From DATHBR01 sp036389955 (GTDB taxonomy: Bacteria; Myxococcota; Myxococcia; Myxococcales; Myxococcaceae), in NCBI GenBank assembly GCA_036389955.1, contig DASVVJ010000267.1, positions 1-11,321 on the forward strand: a DNA stretch of 11,321 bases. The letters are read 5' to 3'. How positions within the stretch are numbered: position 1 is the first letter of the stretch; every line of letters starts with the position of its first letter. The position numbers and the translations under genes were made by a program. The notes beneath the pieces are model-generated. The model made no database searches, had not been told where the DNA came from, and worked only from the letters and a program-made list of their open reading frames with translations. Below, in pieces: positions 1-7,039 of this stretch.

Positions 1-1016
1 GTGAGCCCCATGCGGAGGCCCGAAGCGGTCCAGTCCTTGTTGAACTGCAGCCCGTCAATGTCCTGGCTGGTGGCGAACAGGAAGAGCTTCTCGTACTGAG
101 CGGCCAGATCGGCGCGCAACAGAATGTGCTCGGTCATCTGCCGCCGGGTACCGAGGGACAGGCCCGCCAGCCAGCCGATGCGCGGCACGCTCCACACGTC
201 CACGCCCTGGTCCTGCAGCCGGTTGATCTCCGCGCTGAACTCGCGGCCGGGGAACAGCAGCGACAGGCCGCCGCGAACGCCGAAGAGGGCCTCGAACTGA
301 TTGCCCACCGGCAGCCCGTACTCGCCGGTGATGAACGCCTGGTTGAGCAGACCAAAGCCAAACGGCACATCCCCGCTGCGGCTGTAGTTGCCGAACAGGC
401 GCAGGCCACCGCCGATGCGCGCGCGGTCACTGCCGATGGGCGCTGGCACGCTCATCGAGAGCGTGGCCGACATGAAGCTGCCGCTGCTGTAGTCGAAGGA
501 CTCGTCCCGGCGCGAGGTGTTGATGGCCTGCTCACCATTCATCCGCGAGTTCTCGGTGAACAGGTCCAGCCCCACGCCGATGCGCAGCTTGGTGGGAGCA
601 GGCGGGATGCCGCGCGCCTGCACCGGAGCGGACGCGGCCATGGGCGCGGGCTGCACGGGAGCGGAGCGCGTGGGCACGGGCCGGGCCGCCGCGGGCGCCG
701 CCGAGGAAGACGGACGCGCGGCCACCGCCTGAGAGGCGGCGGGCTTGGCGGCGGGAGGCTCGGCCGCGGGAGCGGGAGGCTCGGCCGCGGCCTTCTCGGC
801 CACCGGCTGCTCCGCGGCGCTCTTCTCGGCGGTGGCCTGCTCCTTGGAGGGCGGCTCCGCGGTGGGCGGCTCCGCGGGCTTGGCGGTGGCCTTCTTGGTT
901 TTCGTCGCGGTGGGCTTCTTGCGCGCGGGTTTCGCGTCAACCGGCAGTGCGGAGACGACGAGCAACGCGGCGGCGAGCGCCTTCCAGGGAATACGAAGAT
1001 CGAGCAGGGAACGCAT
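1..1016 (-). CDS. Putative outer-membrane beta-barrel protein with Ala/Pro/Lys-rich linker (C-terminus cut by window edge)
   Basis: The gene runs off the left edge; 338 codons from the ATG at 1016 are visible and uninterrupted. Residues 1-29 look like a signal peptide: hydrophobic LAAALLVVSALP followed by a VDA-like cleavage site. Residues about 29-140 are low-complexity Ala/Pro/Lys/Glu with repeated AEPP units, probably a flexible periplasmic linker. From about residue 143 the sequence changes to alternating polar and hydrophobic strands rich in Gly, Tyr and Phe (LRIGVGLDLF, ARIGGGLRLFGNY, LLRADLAAQYEKLFLF), as in an outer-membrane barrel. I do not recognise a specific family. It lies 133 bp downstream of the 1150-1950 gene on the same strand and may share its transcript or use its own promoter in that gap. 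The upstream ribosome site is weak (AGG about 11 nt before the ATG). The gene call is secure; barrel topology is inferred from strand pattern. Confidence 0.8.
   Translation of the reverse strand, partial: MRSLLDLRIPWKALAAALLVVSALPVDAKPARKKPTATKTKKATAKPAEPPTAEPPSKEQATAEKSAAEQPVAEKAAAEPPAPAAEPPAAKPAASQAVAARPSSSAAPAAARPVPTRSAPVQPAPMAASAPVQARGIPPAPTKLRIGVGLDLFTENSRMNGEQAINTSRRDESFDYSSGSFMSATLSMSVPAPIGSDRARIGGGLRLFGNYSRSGDVPFGFGLLNQAFITGEYGLPVGNQFEALFGVRGGLSLLFPGREFSAEINRLQDQGVDVWSVPRIGWLAGLSLGTRRQMTEHILLRADLAAQYEKLFLFATSQDIDGLQFNKDWTASGLRMGL
751..790. repeat. Two copies of a 19-nt unit, period 21
   Basis: An identical 19-nt unit occurs at 751-769 and 772-790. It lies within the linker-coding part of the leftward gene and encodes repeated AEPPA-type residues. 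The period of 21 keeps frame, so copy-number change would alter linker length by 7 residues. Confidence 0.85.
849..878. repeat. Two copies of a 14-nt unit, period 15
   Basis: The unit gggcggctccgcgg occurs at 849-862 and 864-877. It encodes AEPPT/AEPPS in the leftward linker gene. The 15-nt period keeps frame. Confidence 0.85.
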
Positions 1017-1114
1017 GCGCGCGAAGCCTAAACCAGAATTCCCACGGCTTGATGCCTGCTTGGTTGCTCGTATGCGGCCGACAGAAAAGTTCCGCGCAGG
1101 TGGAGCGCACCCGC

Positions 1115-1139
1115 CTCAACTGCATGCCCTTGAGTGCAG
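1115..1139. other. Interleaved inverted repeats in the gap before the 1-1016 gene
   Basis: CTCAA (1115-1119) and CTGCA (1120-1124) are followed, after TGCCC, by their reverse complements TTGAG (1130-1134) and TGCAG (1135-1139). The two 5-bp hairpins exclude each other. The site lies between the stop of the 1150-1950 gene and the start of the 1-1016 gene. There is no T-run, so it is not a clear terminator. The rest of this 133-bp gap shows no convincing promoter. Confidence 0.35.
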
Positions 1140-1149
1140 GAAGGTGGCC

Positions 1150-1950
1150 TCAGGTGGGAGCCTGCCCCGCGTTGTCGCTGATGGAGGGGGCAGGAATGGA
1201 GGCTTCATCCACCGCGGCCAGAAGCGCGGCCAGCGGCACGGGGGGCAGGTGCATCACCCGCGCGATGGCCCAGGTGGAAGCCTCGGCCACGTACCAGAAG
1301 GCCACGCCCGCCACGGCGGCGGCCGGCAGCCAGAAGAGCGTCGTGCCGCCCATGAGCACCGCCGCCACGATGGCGAGGGTGGCGGGAATGAGCACGGTCC
1401 ACTGCAGCCGCCGGCCGTGCATCCTGCGCACGAAGGTGATCACCATGGAGCGCGCGGAGAGCGCGAACTGCATGCGCATGGAGTCATGCACCGGCACCGT
1501 GGAGCCCTGCTGCCGGGCGACGGCCTCCACGCGCTCCTGATGCCGCTTCCAGAGCACCTCGGGCTGGCACGGCGCCAGATCCATGAGGTAGCCGGACTCG
1601 GGGTGGTGAATGCGCGAGCGCCGGAACAGGCGCGCCAGCCCGCTGAAGTGGCTGGAGGTGTCGATGATGGTGCCGTCGTGGAGCAGCGTGCGCAGCTCGG
1701 CGCGCGGACGCTTGTTCTGATCATGCTCCAGGGTGAGGAAGGCGCGGCGGTCCGGGCTGCGCCAGACCTCGTGTACGTACCCGGGGTCTCCACCCATCTG
1801 GTAGAACCCGACGGAGCGGAAGCCCAGCGCCTCGAAGGCCGGGGACAGCTCGGGCACGTTCATCGCCCGGCGCTTCTGCTCCTCCTCCGCGCTGACGTCC
1901 CGGACCTGGAAGATGTCGCGCAGGATGGACACGTACGGCGAGTCGTTCAT
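1150..1950 (-). CDS. Unrecognised membrane protein with two C-terminal transmembrane helices
   Basis: This is a 266-residue protein that I cannot assign to a named family. Residues 1-180 are soluble and mixed alpha/beta. They include EVWRSPDRRAFLTLEH (61-76), ELRTLLHDGTIIDTSS (85-100) and a basic stretch FRRSRIHH (109-116). Two adjacent hydrophobic helices follow at about 184-203 and 205-225, then a short polar tail. There is no signal peptide, so the large N-terminal part is probably cytoplasmic with a helical hairpin in the inner membrane. The gene starts 44 bp after the stop of the 1995-2597 barrel gene on the same strand, so co-transcription is likely. The ATG at 1950 has only a weak ribosome site. 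The call as a real gene rests on its length, typical codon use, tight spacing and coherent membrane topology. Confidence 0.8.
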   Translation of the reverse strand: MNDSPYVSILRDIFQVRDVSAEEEQKRRAMNVPELSPAFEALGFRSVGFYQMGGDPGYVHEVWRSPDRRAFLTLEHDQNKRPRAELRTLLHDGTIIDTSSHFSGLARLFRRSRIHHPESGYLMDLAPCQPEVLWKRHQERVEAVARQQGSTVPVHDSMRMQFALSARSMVITFVRRMHGRRLQWTVLIPATLAIVAAVLMGGTTLFWLPAAAVAGVAFWYVAEASTWAIARVMHLPPVPLAALLAAVDEASIPAPSISDNAGQAPT

Positions 1951-1994
1951 GGCCCTATTAAGGACGAACGCCTCGCCGGACGCGAGCTTGCTGA

Positions 1995-2597
1995 CTAGAA
2001 GTAGCCGCCCAGCACGGTGTTGGCCCCGAGCGTCACCGAGGTGTCATCGCCCAGCACGGTGATGAGCTGCGGACCCGCGCCAATGTAGAAGTGCGGCGCG
2101 ATGTGGTACAGGAAGGGCGCGTTGATGGCGACCTCGAAGAACGTGGTGTCGAAGAGGCCCGCGTCCGCATGGCCGACGCCCAGTCCGAGCGACGGCCACA
2201 CCGACACCTTGTCATTCATCGGGATGTTGTAGCCCGCGCGCAACCGCAGGGCGATCACCATCAGGTCCGCGCCATCCGACACCGTCGTCGCCAGACCGAT
2301 AGAGCCTCCGATCGAGAGGTTCTCCTGGAGGAAGTAGTCCGCCGAGGGGTTGATCGAGATGTAGAACGACTCGGAGCCGCTCTCGTAGCCCAGCGCGCCA
2401 CCCGGGGGGGACGAGAGGAGCGAGAACTGGGGGCCGATGAACGCCGAGTTGATGGTGATCTGGCCCACCTTGCCGAAGTTCCGGGCGTTGCTCTTGTCTC
2501 CGACGATGTCCTCTTCCTGCTGAGCGCTCGCCTCCACCGAGAGGACGAGCCCGGCCACCAGAGCCAACGCCTGCCACTGCGTTCCTGTCCGCTTCAT
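1995..2597 (-). CDS. Small outer-membrane beta-barrel protein
   Basis: A 200-residue protein is read from the ATG at 2597. An in-frame ATG at 2624 would add nine residues, but the 2597 start has a strong Shine-Dalgarno AGAAGGAG (2606-2613) eight bases upstream and gives a clean signal peptide (MKRTGTQWQA, hydrophobic core, ASA cleavage about residue 25). The mature part is a series of amphipathic strands with Gly-rich turns (FYISINPSADYFL, LSIGGSIGLATTV, LRAGYNIPM, PHFYIGAGPQLITV). It ends in GGYF; a C-terminal Phe is the known recognition feature for Bam-assisted insertion of barrels. By length it would suit a barrel of roughly eight to ten strands. The function is not identified; it could be a porin-like or structural OmpA/OmpW-type barrel. 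Its translation start may be sequestered by an RNA stem. Confidence 0.85.
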   Translation of the reverse strand: MKRTGTQWQALALVAGLVLSVEASAQQEEDIVGDKSNARNFGKVGQITINSAFIGPQFSLLSSPPGGALGYESGSESFYISINPSADYFLQENLSIGGSIGLATTVSDGADLMVIALRLRAGYNIPMNDKVSVWPSLGLGVGHADAGLFDTTFFEVAINAPFLYHIAPHFYIGAGPQLITVLGDDTSVTLGANTVLGGYF

Positions 2598-2599
2598 AC

Positions 2600-2656
2600 A
2601 AGGCACTCCTTCTGTAGGTTCCATGTCCGGGGATGGCCCCGGCCTTGAAGTGCCTT
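2600..2656 (-). promoter_or_regulatory. Predicted mRNA stem burying the ribosome binding site of the barrel gene
   Basis: On the leftward transcript AAGGCACTTC (2647-2656) can pair with GGAGTGCCTT (2600-2609) over ten positions, nine Watson-Crick and one G-U. The 3' arm contains the GGAG core of the Shine-Dalgarno and ends two bases before the ATG at 2597. The 37-nt loop holds its own hairpin, CCGGGG-4 nt-CCCCGG (2627-2642). The complementarity is directly visible; control of translation is inferred. Confidence 0.5.
2606..2613 (-). promoter_or_regulatory. Shine-Dalgarno that fixes the barrel gene start
   Basis: AGAAGGAG lies eight bases before the ATG at 2597. It favours that start over the in-frame ATG at 2624, which would lie upstream of the site. 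Confidence 0.8.
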
Positions 2657-2695
2657 CTAGCGGAAGCCCGCGTCAGAGCCAGAGAATTTCCCTGC

Positions 2696-5128
2696 TCAGG
2701 CGGCCACGGTGCTGGTCTGAACAGCCGGCTGTGACTCCTGCGCGGTATGGACGGCGGCGAGCCCCAGCGCCCGGGCCACCTCCTGGCGCAGCGCCTCGTT
2801 GTCGGCGATGTGCTCGCCCAACGCGCGGTACACCTCGAGCTGCGTCTCGGTGAAGAACTGGTTGGCGGTGGACTCGTGCGGGAACGCCGGCTGGCCCTCG
2901 TGGTAGGCGCGCACGTACGGCGACTCGTCTCCGGTGAGCGTGGACTTGAGGTAGAGCAGCGTGCCGCGCTCTCCCCCGCCGTAGTCGATGTGCCCCACGG
3001 CCCAGTGTGCCTTGCTCGAATGCTCGGCGCGGCGCAGCTCGTCCAGCTTGATGTCGATGGAGATGCCCATGTCGATGCGCGCGAAGCGCAGCAGCGTCAC
3101 CAGGCTGTTGAAGCCCAGCCGGGGGTCCGCCTCGCCGTCCACCGAGATGATGAGCTTGCAGCGCCGGCGCAGCAGCTCGTAGACGCCCAGGTTCTCCAGG
3201 TGGCCGCCGTCGGACACGTTGACGTAGCGCCCCTGCGTGCCGAACAACCCCAGCGCCTCCTTCAAGAGGTACTTCGGCCCCGGGCCCCAGAAGGGCCGGC
3301 CCGATACGGCCTTGGCCGGGTTGGGCAGCCAGAAGCCCAGGCGCACGTTGAGCAGCATCATCAGGAACGAGAAGGCCCGCATGGTGAACGCGCCCATGTT
3401 GGGCGCCGCCGCCGCGCCGGAGATGGCCATGGCCGTGCCCAGGTTCAGATGGTCCGAGACCTTTTCCAGCTGAGGCGTCTCGCACCAGCCCGTCTCCTCG
3501 CTGCCCACGTAGCGCTGGCTGAAGAGGAAGAACCCGCCCTTGCGCCCGCGCACGTCGCGCAGCGTGTCGCTGCCCAGGTTGATCGTCGCGTTGATCAAAT
3601 GGTACGGCGCGCAGGACTCGCCGCCTCCCGGAGGCCTGCGCAGCTCGGAGAGCTTCAGCGTGTCGTTGGGCTCGACCTCGCCCCCCTTCTCCTTCACCAG
3701 GAACACGCGGCTGAGCTGGTCTCGGTAGAAGCTGTGGGGCGAGGTGTAGTTGATGTTCAGGAAGCGGAAGTTGACGAGCAGGATGCCCCCGGCCAGCAGC
3801 AGCAGCAGCGTGCCATCCGGGTCCATCAGCGCTCCGCGGACGAGGAGCGTCCGGCCCTCGTTCGCGATGTAGAAGTGCTGGCCGTCCAGGATGACGTGCC
3901 GCGTGTCCCAGAACAGGTGCTCGTCGCTGTGCGCCAGCTCCTGCCGGCGGGCGAACAGCGGCGAGTTCAGCTCCACCGCCCCGTCGTCGATCAGGCTGTG
4001 GGGCTCGAGCTCGAACACCTGCGTCACCAGCGCGGAGGCGTCCCGGTTGAACAGCTCCACGCCCGCGTCCGTCAGCTCGAACTTCCGGGGCGGGCTCACC
4101 TGCCACAGGCACAGCGTGAGGTAGGTGGCGAACAGCACCACCGGGCCCATCAGCGCGGCCAGGGCGATGCCCAGCGGCTTGAGCACCTTGCGTCCCCAGG
4201 GGAAGAAGGCCAGGGCCACCGCACCCACGGCCACCGCGGCCCATGTCCTCTCATCCCTCAAGGCCTCCGGCACGCGCGCCCAGAGATAAGGAGCCAGGTC
4301 GCCAGGAGGCATGTACGCCGCGACATTCACCAGGCTCAGCACGGGCCAGAGCAGGGTCAACGCGGTGGCGAACAGCAGCGTGGCCGCCATGGCGGTCTGG
4401 TAGCGGCCCCGGTTGCGCCAGTTCATCCAGGGGCGCAACAGCACCATGGCGAAGGGGAAGAGCACCGCCAGCGTGAGGAAGGCGCCCCCCATCACGGCGG
4501 CGGGGAAGGGCTCGGCCAGGGTCCGCAGGTGGATGCCCGTGGTAAACATCAGCTCGGGCCCCACCACCTCATAGATGAGGGCAGTGAGGAACACGGCGAG
4601 GTAGATGAGCGGCAGCAGCGCCACGAAGGTGAGGATGAAGCCGCGCAGGAGGACGACGGCCAGGCTCATGGCGTTGAGCAGCCCAGGCGGCTTGAGGTAG
4701 TTGCTGCCATTGCGCAGGTGGCTCAGCACGGGCGGCTCGGGCTCACCGGCCTGCTTGCGCAGCGGGAACTGCTGGGGCCCCAGGGACTCCGCAGTGGACT
4801 CCAGCAGCACGCTGCTGAGGCAGGCGCCCAGGTACCCACCGCCCGAGACGGTGGACAGGTAGTCCACGTGCTTGAGCAGGTTGCGCCGCGCCAGTTCCTG
4901 AACGACGCCCAGGCTGAACGAGGCCGAGCGGATGCCGCCGCCGGACAGGGCCAGCCCCACCAGGTTCAACTGCGTGGAGGGCTTTCCGGGCGCTTCGTCC
5001 CCTTCCTTCAGCCACTGCTCCTGGGGCAGGCACTGCTTGCGCCGCTGCTGTACCTCCTCGAGCTCGGCCTGGAAGACCTTGAGGAAGGGCTGATGCTTGA
5101 CCTCGGTAAGCAGACTGCCTTGACGCAT
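2696..5128 (-). CDS. Patatin-like phospholipase with a multi-pass membrane insert
   Basis: An 810-residue protein with split patatin (PNPLA) motifs. The oxyanion loop SGGGIRS is at 62-68. The nucleophile elbow is TVSGGG with Ser95, a variant of GxSxG. The catalytic Asp is in DGG at 640-642 within NVSDGGHLENLGVYEL. A long hydrophobic region lies between Ser95 and Asp640, with membrane segments at about 156-189 (perhaps two), 208-230, 245-272, 295-309, 318-342 and 437-453. A conserved-looking AISGAAAAPNMG follows at 568-579. The family hydrolyses acyl esters of lipids; the substrate here is unknown. It is probably an inner-membrane lipase acting on the membrane itself. Two in-frame ATGs farther upstream (5212, 5185) are possible. 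I prefer 5128 because GGGGAG (5140-5145) precedes it and the extra residues look non-conserved. The barrel gene follows 98 bp later on the same strand. Confidence 0.9.
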   Translation of the reverse strand: MRQGSLLTEVKHQPFLKVFQAELEEVQQRRKQCLPQEQWLKEGDEAPGKPSTQLNLVGLALSGGGIRSASFSLGVVQELARRNLLKHVDYLSTVSGGGYLGACLSSVLLESTAESLGPQQFPLRKQAGEPEPPVLSHLRNGSNYLKPPGLLNAMSLAVVLLRGFILTFVALLPLIYLAVFLTALIYEVVGPELMFTTGIHLRTLAEPFPAAVMGGAFLTLAVLFPFAMVLLRPWMNWRNRGRYQTAMAATLLFATALTLLWPVLSLVNVAAYMPPGDLAPYLWARVPEALRDERTWAAVAVGAVALAFFPWGRKVLKPLGIALAALMGPVVLFATYLTLCLWQVSPPRKFELTDAGVELFNRDASALVTQVFELEPHSLIDDGAVELNSPLFARRQELAHSDEHLFWDTRHVILDGQHFYIANEGRTLLVRGALMDPDGTLLLLLAGGILLVNFRFLNINYTSPHSFYRDQLSRVFLVKEKGGEVEPNDTLKLSELRRPPGGGESCAPYHLINATINLGSDTLRDVRGRKGGFFLFSQRYVGSEETGWCETPQLEKVSDHLNLGTAMAISGAAAAPNMGAFTMRAFSFLMMLLNVRLGFWLPNPAKAVSGRPFWGPGPKYLLKEALGLFGTQGRYVNVSDGGHLENLGVYELLRRRCKLIISVDGEADPRLGFNSLVTLLRFARIDMGISIDIKLDELRRAEHSSKAHWAVGHIDYGGGERGTLLYLKSTLTGDESPYVRAYHEGQPAFPHESTANQFFTETQLEVYRALGEHIADNEALRQEVARALGLAAVHTAQESQPAVQTSTVAA

Positions 5129-5298
5129 GGTGTCTCGAACTCCCCCCGGAGGCCTGGGCGCAGCCGGAAGGCCAGCGTACTCCATGCCTTGGTACGGGCA
5201 GAATTCCCCCATGGATCAAGCTGCGGAATGGCTTGCCTGCCTGCTGTGTTCCGGCGGCCGCAGCATGCGTTTGCTCCCTTCCTCCCTCGTGAGTCCCC
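5129..5298. promoter_or_regulatory. Divergent intergenic region between the patatin and Tat-SDR genes
   Basis: This 170-bp gap must hold promoters for both outward-reading genes. I could not pick a convincing -10/-35 pair. A sigma-54-like TGGC..TGC near 5229 has the wrong GG-to-GC spacing. GGGGAG at 5140-5145 may be the patatin ribosome site. Confidence 0.4.
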
Positions 5299-6468
5299 AT
5301 GAGCACCTCTCGCAGGCACTTCCTGCAGTACTCGCTGACCGCGGCCTCGCTGCTGGCGTTGGGCCCCCAGGCCCTGGCCGGCCCGGCGGACAAGAAGTCC
5401 CCCGCTCCCGCGAAGAACAAGAAGAAGATCCTCGTCCTGGGGGGCACCGGCTTCCTGGGGCCGTCCTTCGTCACCGCCGCCCAGGCGCGCGGCCATACCC
5501 TCACGCTCTTCAACCGTGGCAAGACGCGGCCCGAGCTGTTCCCCAACGTAGAGAAGCTGCGCGGGGACCGTGACCCCAAGAAGGACGAGGGCCTCAAGGC
5601 TCTGCAGGGCCGCAAGTGGGACCTCGTGCTCGACAACTCGGGCTACTACCCGCGCATGGTGCAGGCCTCGGCGGAGATGCTGGCGCCCAACGTGGGCCAG
5701 TACATCTTCATCTCCAGCATCTCCGCGTACGCCGGCGACGAGACGCCCAACCAGGACGAGAGCGCTCCCACCGCGAAGCTGGCGGACCCCACCGTGGAGA
5801 CGATGGGCGCCAACTACGAGAACTACGGCGGGCTCAAGCGCCTGTGCGAGGAGGCAGTGGAGAAGGCCCTTCCGGGCCGCGCCACCATCATCCGCCCCGG
5901 CTACATCGTCGGGACAGAGGACCGCACGGACCGCTTCACCTACTGGCCCGTGCGCTACGACCAGGGCGGGCACATGCTGGCTCCGGGCAGCCCAGAAGAC
6001 CCCATTCAGATCATCGACGTGAGGGATCTGGCCGAGTGGCTGGTCCTGGTGGCCGAGGGCAACCTCACTGGCGTGTTCAACGCCACGGGCCCGTCGGAGA
6101 AGCCGTGGTCCATGGGCGGAGTGATCGCGACGTGCAAGGAGGTCACGGGCAAGGACACGAAGGTCACCTGGGTGCCCGCGGACTTCCTGGCCAAGCACGG
6201 CGAGAGTGGCGACGGCAGCATCCCCATCTGGCTGCCGCCCACCGGCAAGACGAAGGGCTCGCACCAGCACTCCAACGCCAAGGCGGTGAAGGCGGGGCTC
6301 AAGTTCCGGCCCACTTCCGTCACGGTGAAGGACACGCTGGCCTACTTCAAGAGCCTGCCCGAGGATCGGCGTGCCAAGCTGCGCGCCGGGCTGAAGCCGG
6401 AGCGGGAGGCGGAGCTGCTGGCGCTCTGGGCCAAGGAGTCCGCGGCCGGAGGAAAGAAAGGTCAGTAA
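5299..6468 (+). CDS. Tat-exported NAD(P)-dependent epimerase/dehydratase-like SDR protein
   Basis: The 389-residue protein starts with a twin-arginine signal: SRRHFLQ (4-10), hydrophobic core to about 26, and a possible ALA cleavage near 27. A Lys/Ala/Pro linker (31-43) follows. A Rossmann domain then begins with KILVLGGTGFLG; the GxxGxxG dinucleotide loop is at 48-54. SSISAY (139-144) and YGGLK (Tyr176, Lys180) match the Ser and Tyr-x-x-x-Lys of short-chain dehydrogenases of the extended/atypical type. RPGYIVG (199-205) and a substrate lobe containing IIDVRDLAEW (238-247) fit NAD-dependent epimerase/dehydratases. Export folded with bound cofactor would explain use of the Tat route. The substrate is unknown. 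The start is well fixed because an in-frame TGA lies at 5290-5292, though no good Shine-Dalgarno precedes it. The gene is alone on its strand, divergent from the patatin gene. Confidence 0.9.
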   Translation: MSTSRRHFLQYSLTAASLLALGPQALAGPADKKSPAPAKNKKKILVLGGTGFLGPSFVTAAQARGHTLTLFNRGKTRPELFPNVEKLRGDRDPKKDEGLKALQGRKWDLVLDNSGYYPRMVQASAEMLAPNVGQYIFISSISAYAGDETPNQDESAPTAKLADPTVETMGANYENYGGLKRLCEEAVEKALPGRATIIRPGYIVGTEDRTDRFTYWPVRYDQGGHMLAPGSPEDPIQIIDVRDLAEWLVLVAEGNLTGVFNATGPSEKPWSMGGVIATCKEVTGKDTKVTWVPADFLAKHGESGDGSIPIWLPPTGKTKGSHQHSNAKAVKAGLKFRPTSVTVKDTLAYFKSLPEDRRAKLRAGLKPEREAELLALWAKESAAGGKKGQ

Positions 6469-6527
6469 GGGGCTGGCAGTCGCGGCTCCATCCGTCACCC
6501 TTGTGAAGTCACGGCGCCAGGCGCTGC

Positions 6528-7022
6528 TTAGCCGCCCGAGGCCGAGCGCTTGCGCACCGGGCGCGCCTTGGCCAGCGTCACTTCGTTGGAAGGGGGCTCC
6601 GGCCGCACCGGCTGGGCCTCCACCACCACCGCGCCATCCGGCGTCACCGGCGGGCCCAGGGCCACCACCAGCAGCCGGTAGGCGTCCTCCAGCCGCCGGT
6701 ACAGCGCGCTGAACGTCTGCTGCACCGTGCTGGGCATGTCCTCGGTGTACGTGAAGTACCAGCGCATCTCGTCCAACCGCTCGTGGAACGCGTGCACCAC
6801 CGCCTGCTCCTTCTCCGGCAGGTGCACCAGGTCGTGGAACGTGGCGCTGTTGAAGCGCGTGGCGATGGGGCTGAGCATCGGCTCGCGGCTGCGCAACCGG
6901 GAGAAGAGCACGAACATCTCCTCCCGCCTCGCCTCGAGCCTGCGCATGATGAGCGCGGCATCCAGGGCGATCAGGTTGCGCACCCGCGCGGGCATCTCAT
7001 CGGGCTTCTTGCGACGCGCCAT
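6528..7022 (-). CDS. Small unrecognised, mostly helical protein
   Basis: The product has 164 residues, with no signal peptide or membrane segment. It begins with a basic MARRKK. Residues about 12-125 look helical (NLIALDAALIMRRLEARREEMFVLFSRLRS; HLPEKEQAVVHAFHERLDEMRWYF; TFSALYRRLEDAYRLLVVAL). It ends in a Pro-rich and then basic tail (ARPVRKRSASGG). I do not recognise the family; a small cytoplasmic protein is most likely. It converges on the Tat-SDR gene with a 59-bp gap that holds no clear bidirectional terminator. Its start lies 18 bases downstream of a strong terminator for the tandem DsbA gene, so its expression needs read-through or a promoter hidden in the terminator region or the gene upstream. 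A later start (ATG at 6995) is possible. The call is supported by length, codon use and gap-free fit. Confidence 0.72.
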   Translation of the reverse strand: MARRKKPDEMPARVRNLIALDAALIMRRLEARREEMFVLFSRLRSREPMLSPIATRFNSATFHDLVHLPEKEQAVVHAFHERLDEMRWYFTYTEDMPSTVQQTFSALYRRLEDAYRLLVVALGPPVTPDGAVVVEAQPVRPEPPSNEVTLAKARPVRKRSASGG

Positions 7023-7039
7023 GGCCCCCCAGCCTACTC

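Noticed and set aside
745..1998. Plus-strand frames of 417 and 301 codons around 126-1998
   Set aside because: They are antisense to the linker-barrel gene and the two-helix membrane protein; translations are Gly/His/Arg-rich without coherent domains.
2627..2642. GC hairpin CCGGGG/CCCCGG as a terminator of the patatin gene
   Set aside because: No T-run follows on either strand. It is better seen as part of the leader of the barrel gene.
2673..4244. A 523-codon open frame on the minus strand
   Set aside because: It is a shifted frame of the patatin gene, with Arg/Ala/Gly-rich low-complexity translation and no motifs.
5225..5250. Possible sigma-54 promoter before the Tat-SDR gene
   Set aside because: A TGGC is present, but the spacing to the following TGC is one base too long and the -12 element is poor.
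2747..5302. An 851-codon open frame on the plus strand
   Set aside because: It is antisense to the patatin gene, whose catalytic motifs and membrane segments are clear. The plus-strand translation is rich in Gln, His, Arg and Val without domain motifs, as expected from mirrored GC-biased codons.
5008..6498. A 496-codon open frame on the minus strand
   Set aside because: It is antisense to the Tat-SDR gene and then enters a wrong frame of the patatin gene. The SDR motifs settle the plus strand.
6469..6527. Bidirectional terminator between the convergent Tat-SDR and small unknown genes
   Set aside because: Only short stems (TCAC/GTGA, GCGCC/GGCGC) without T-runs were seen.
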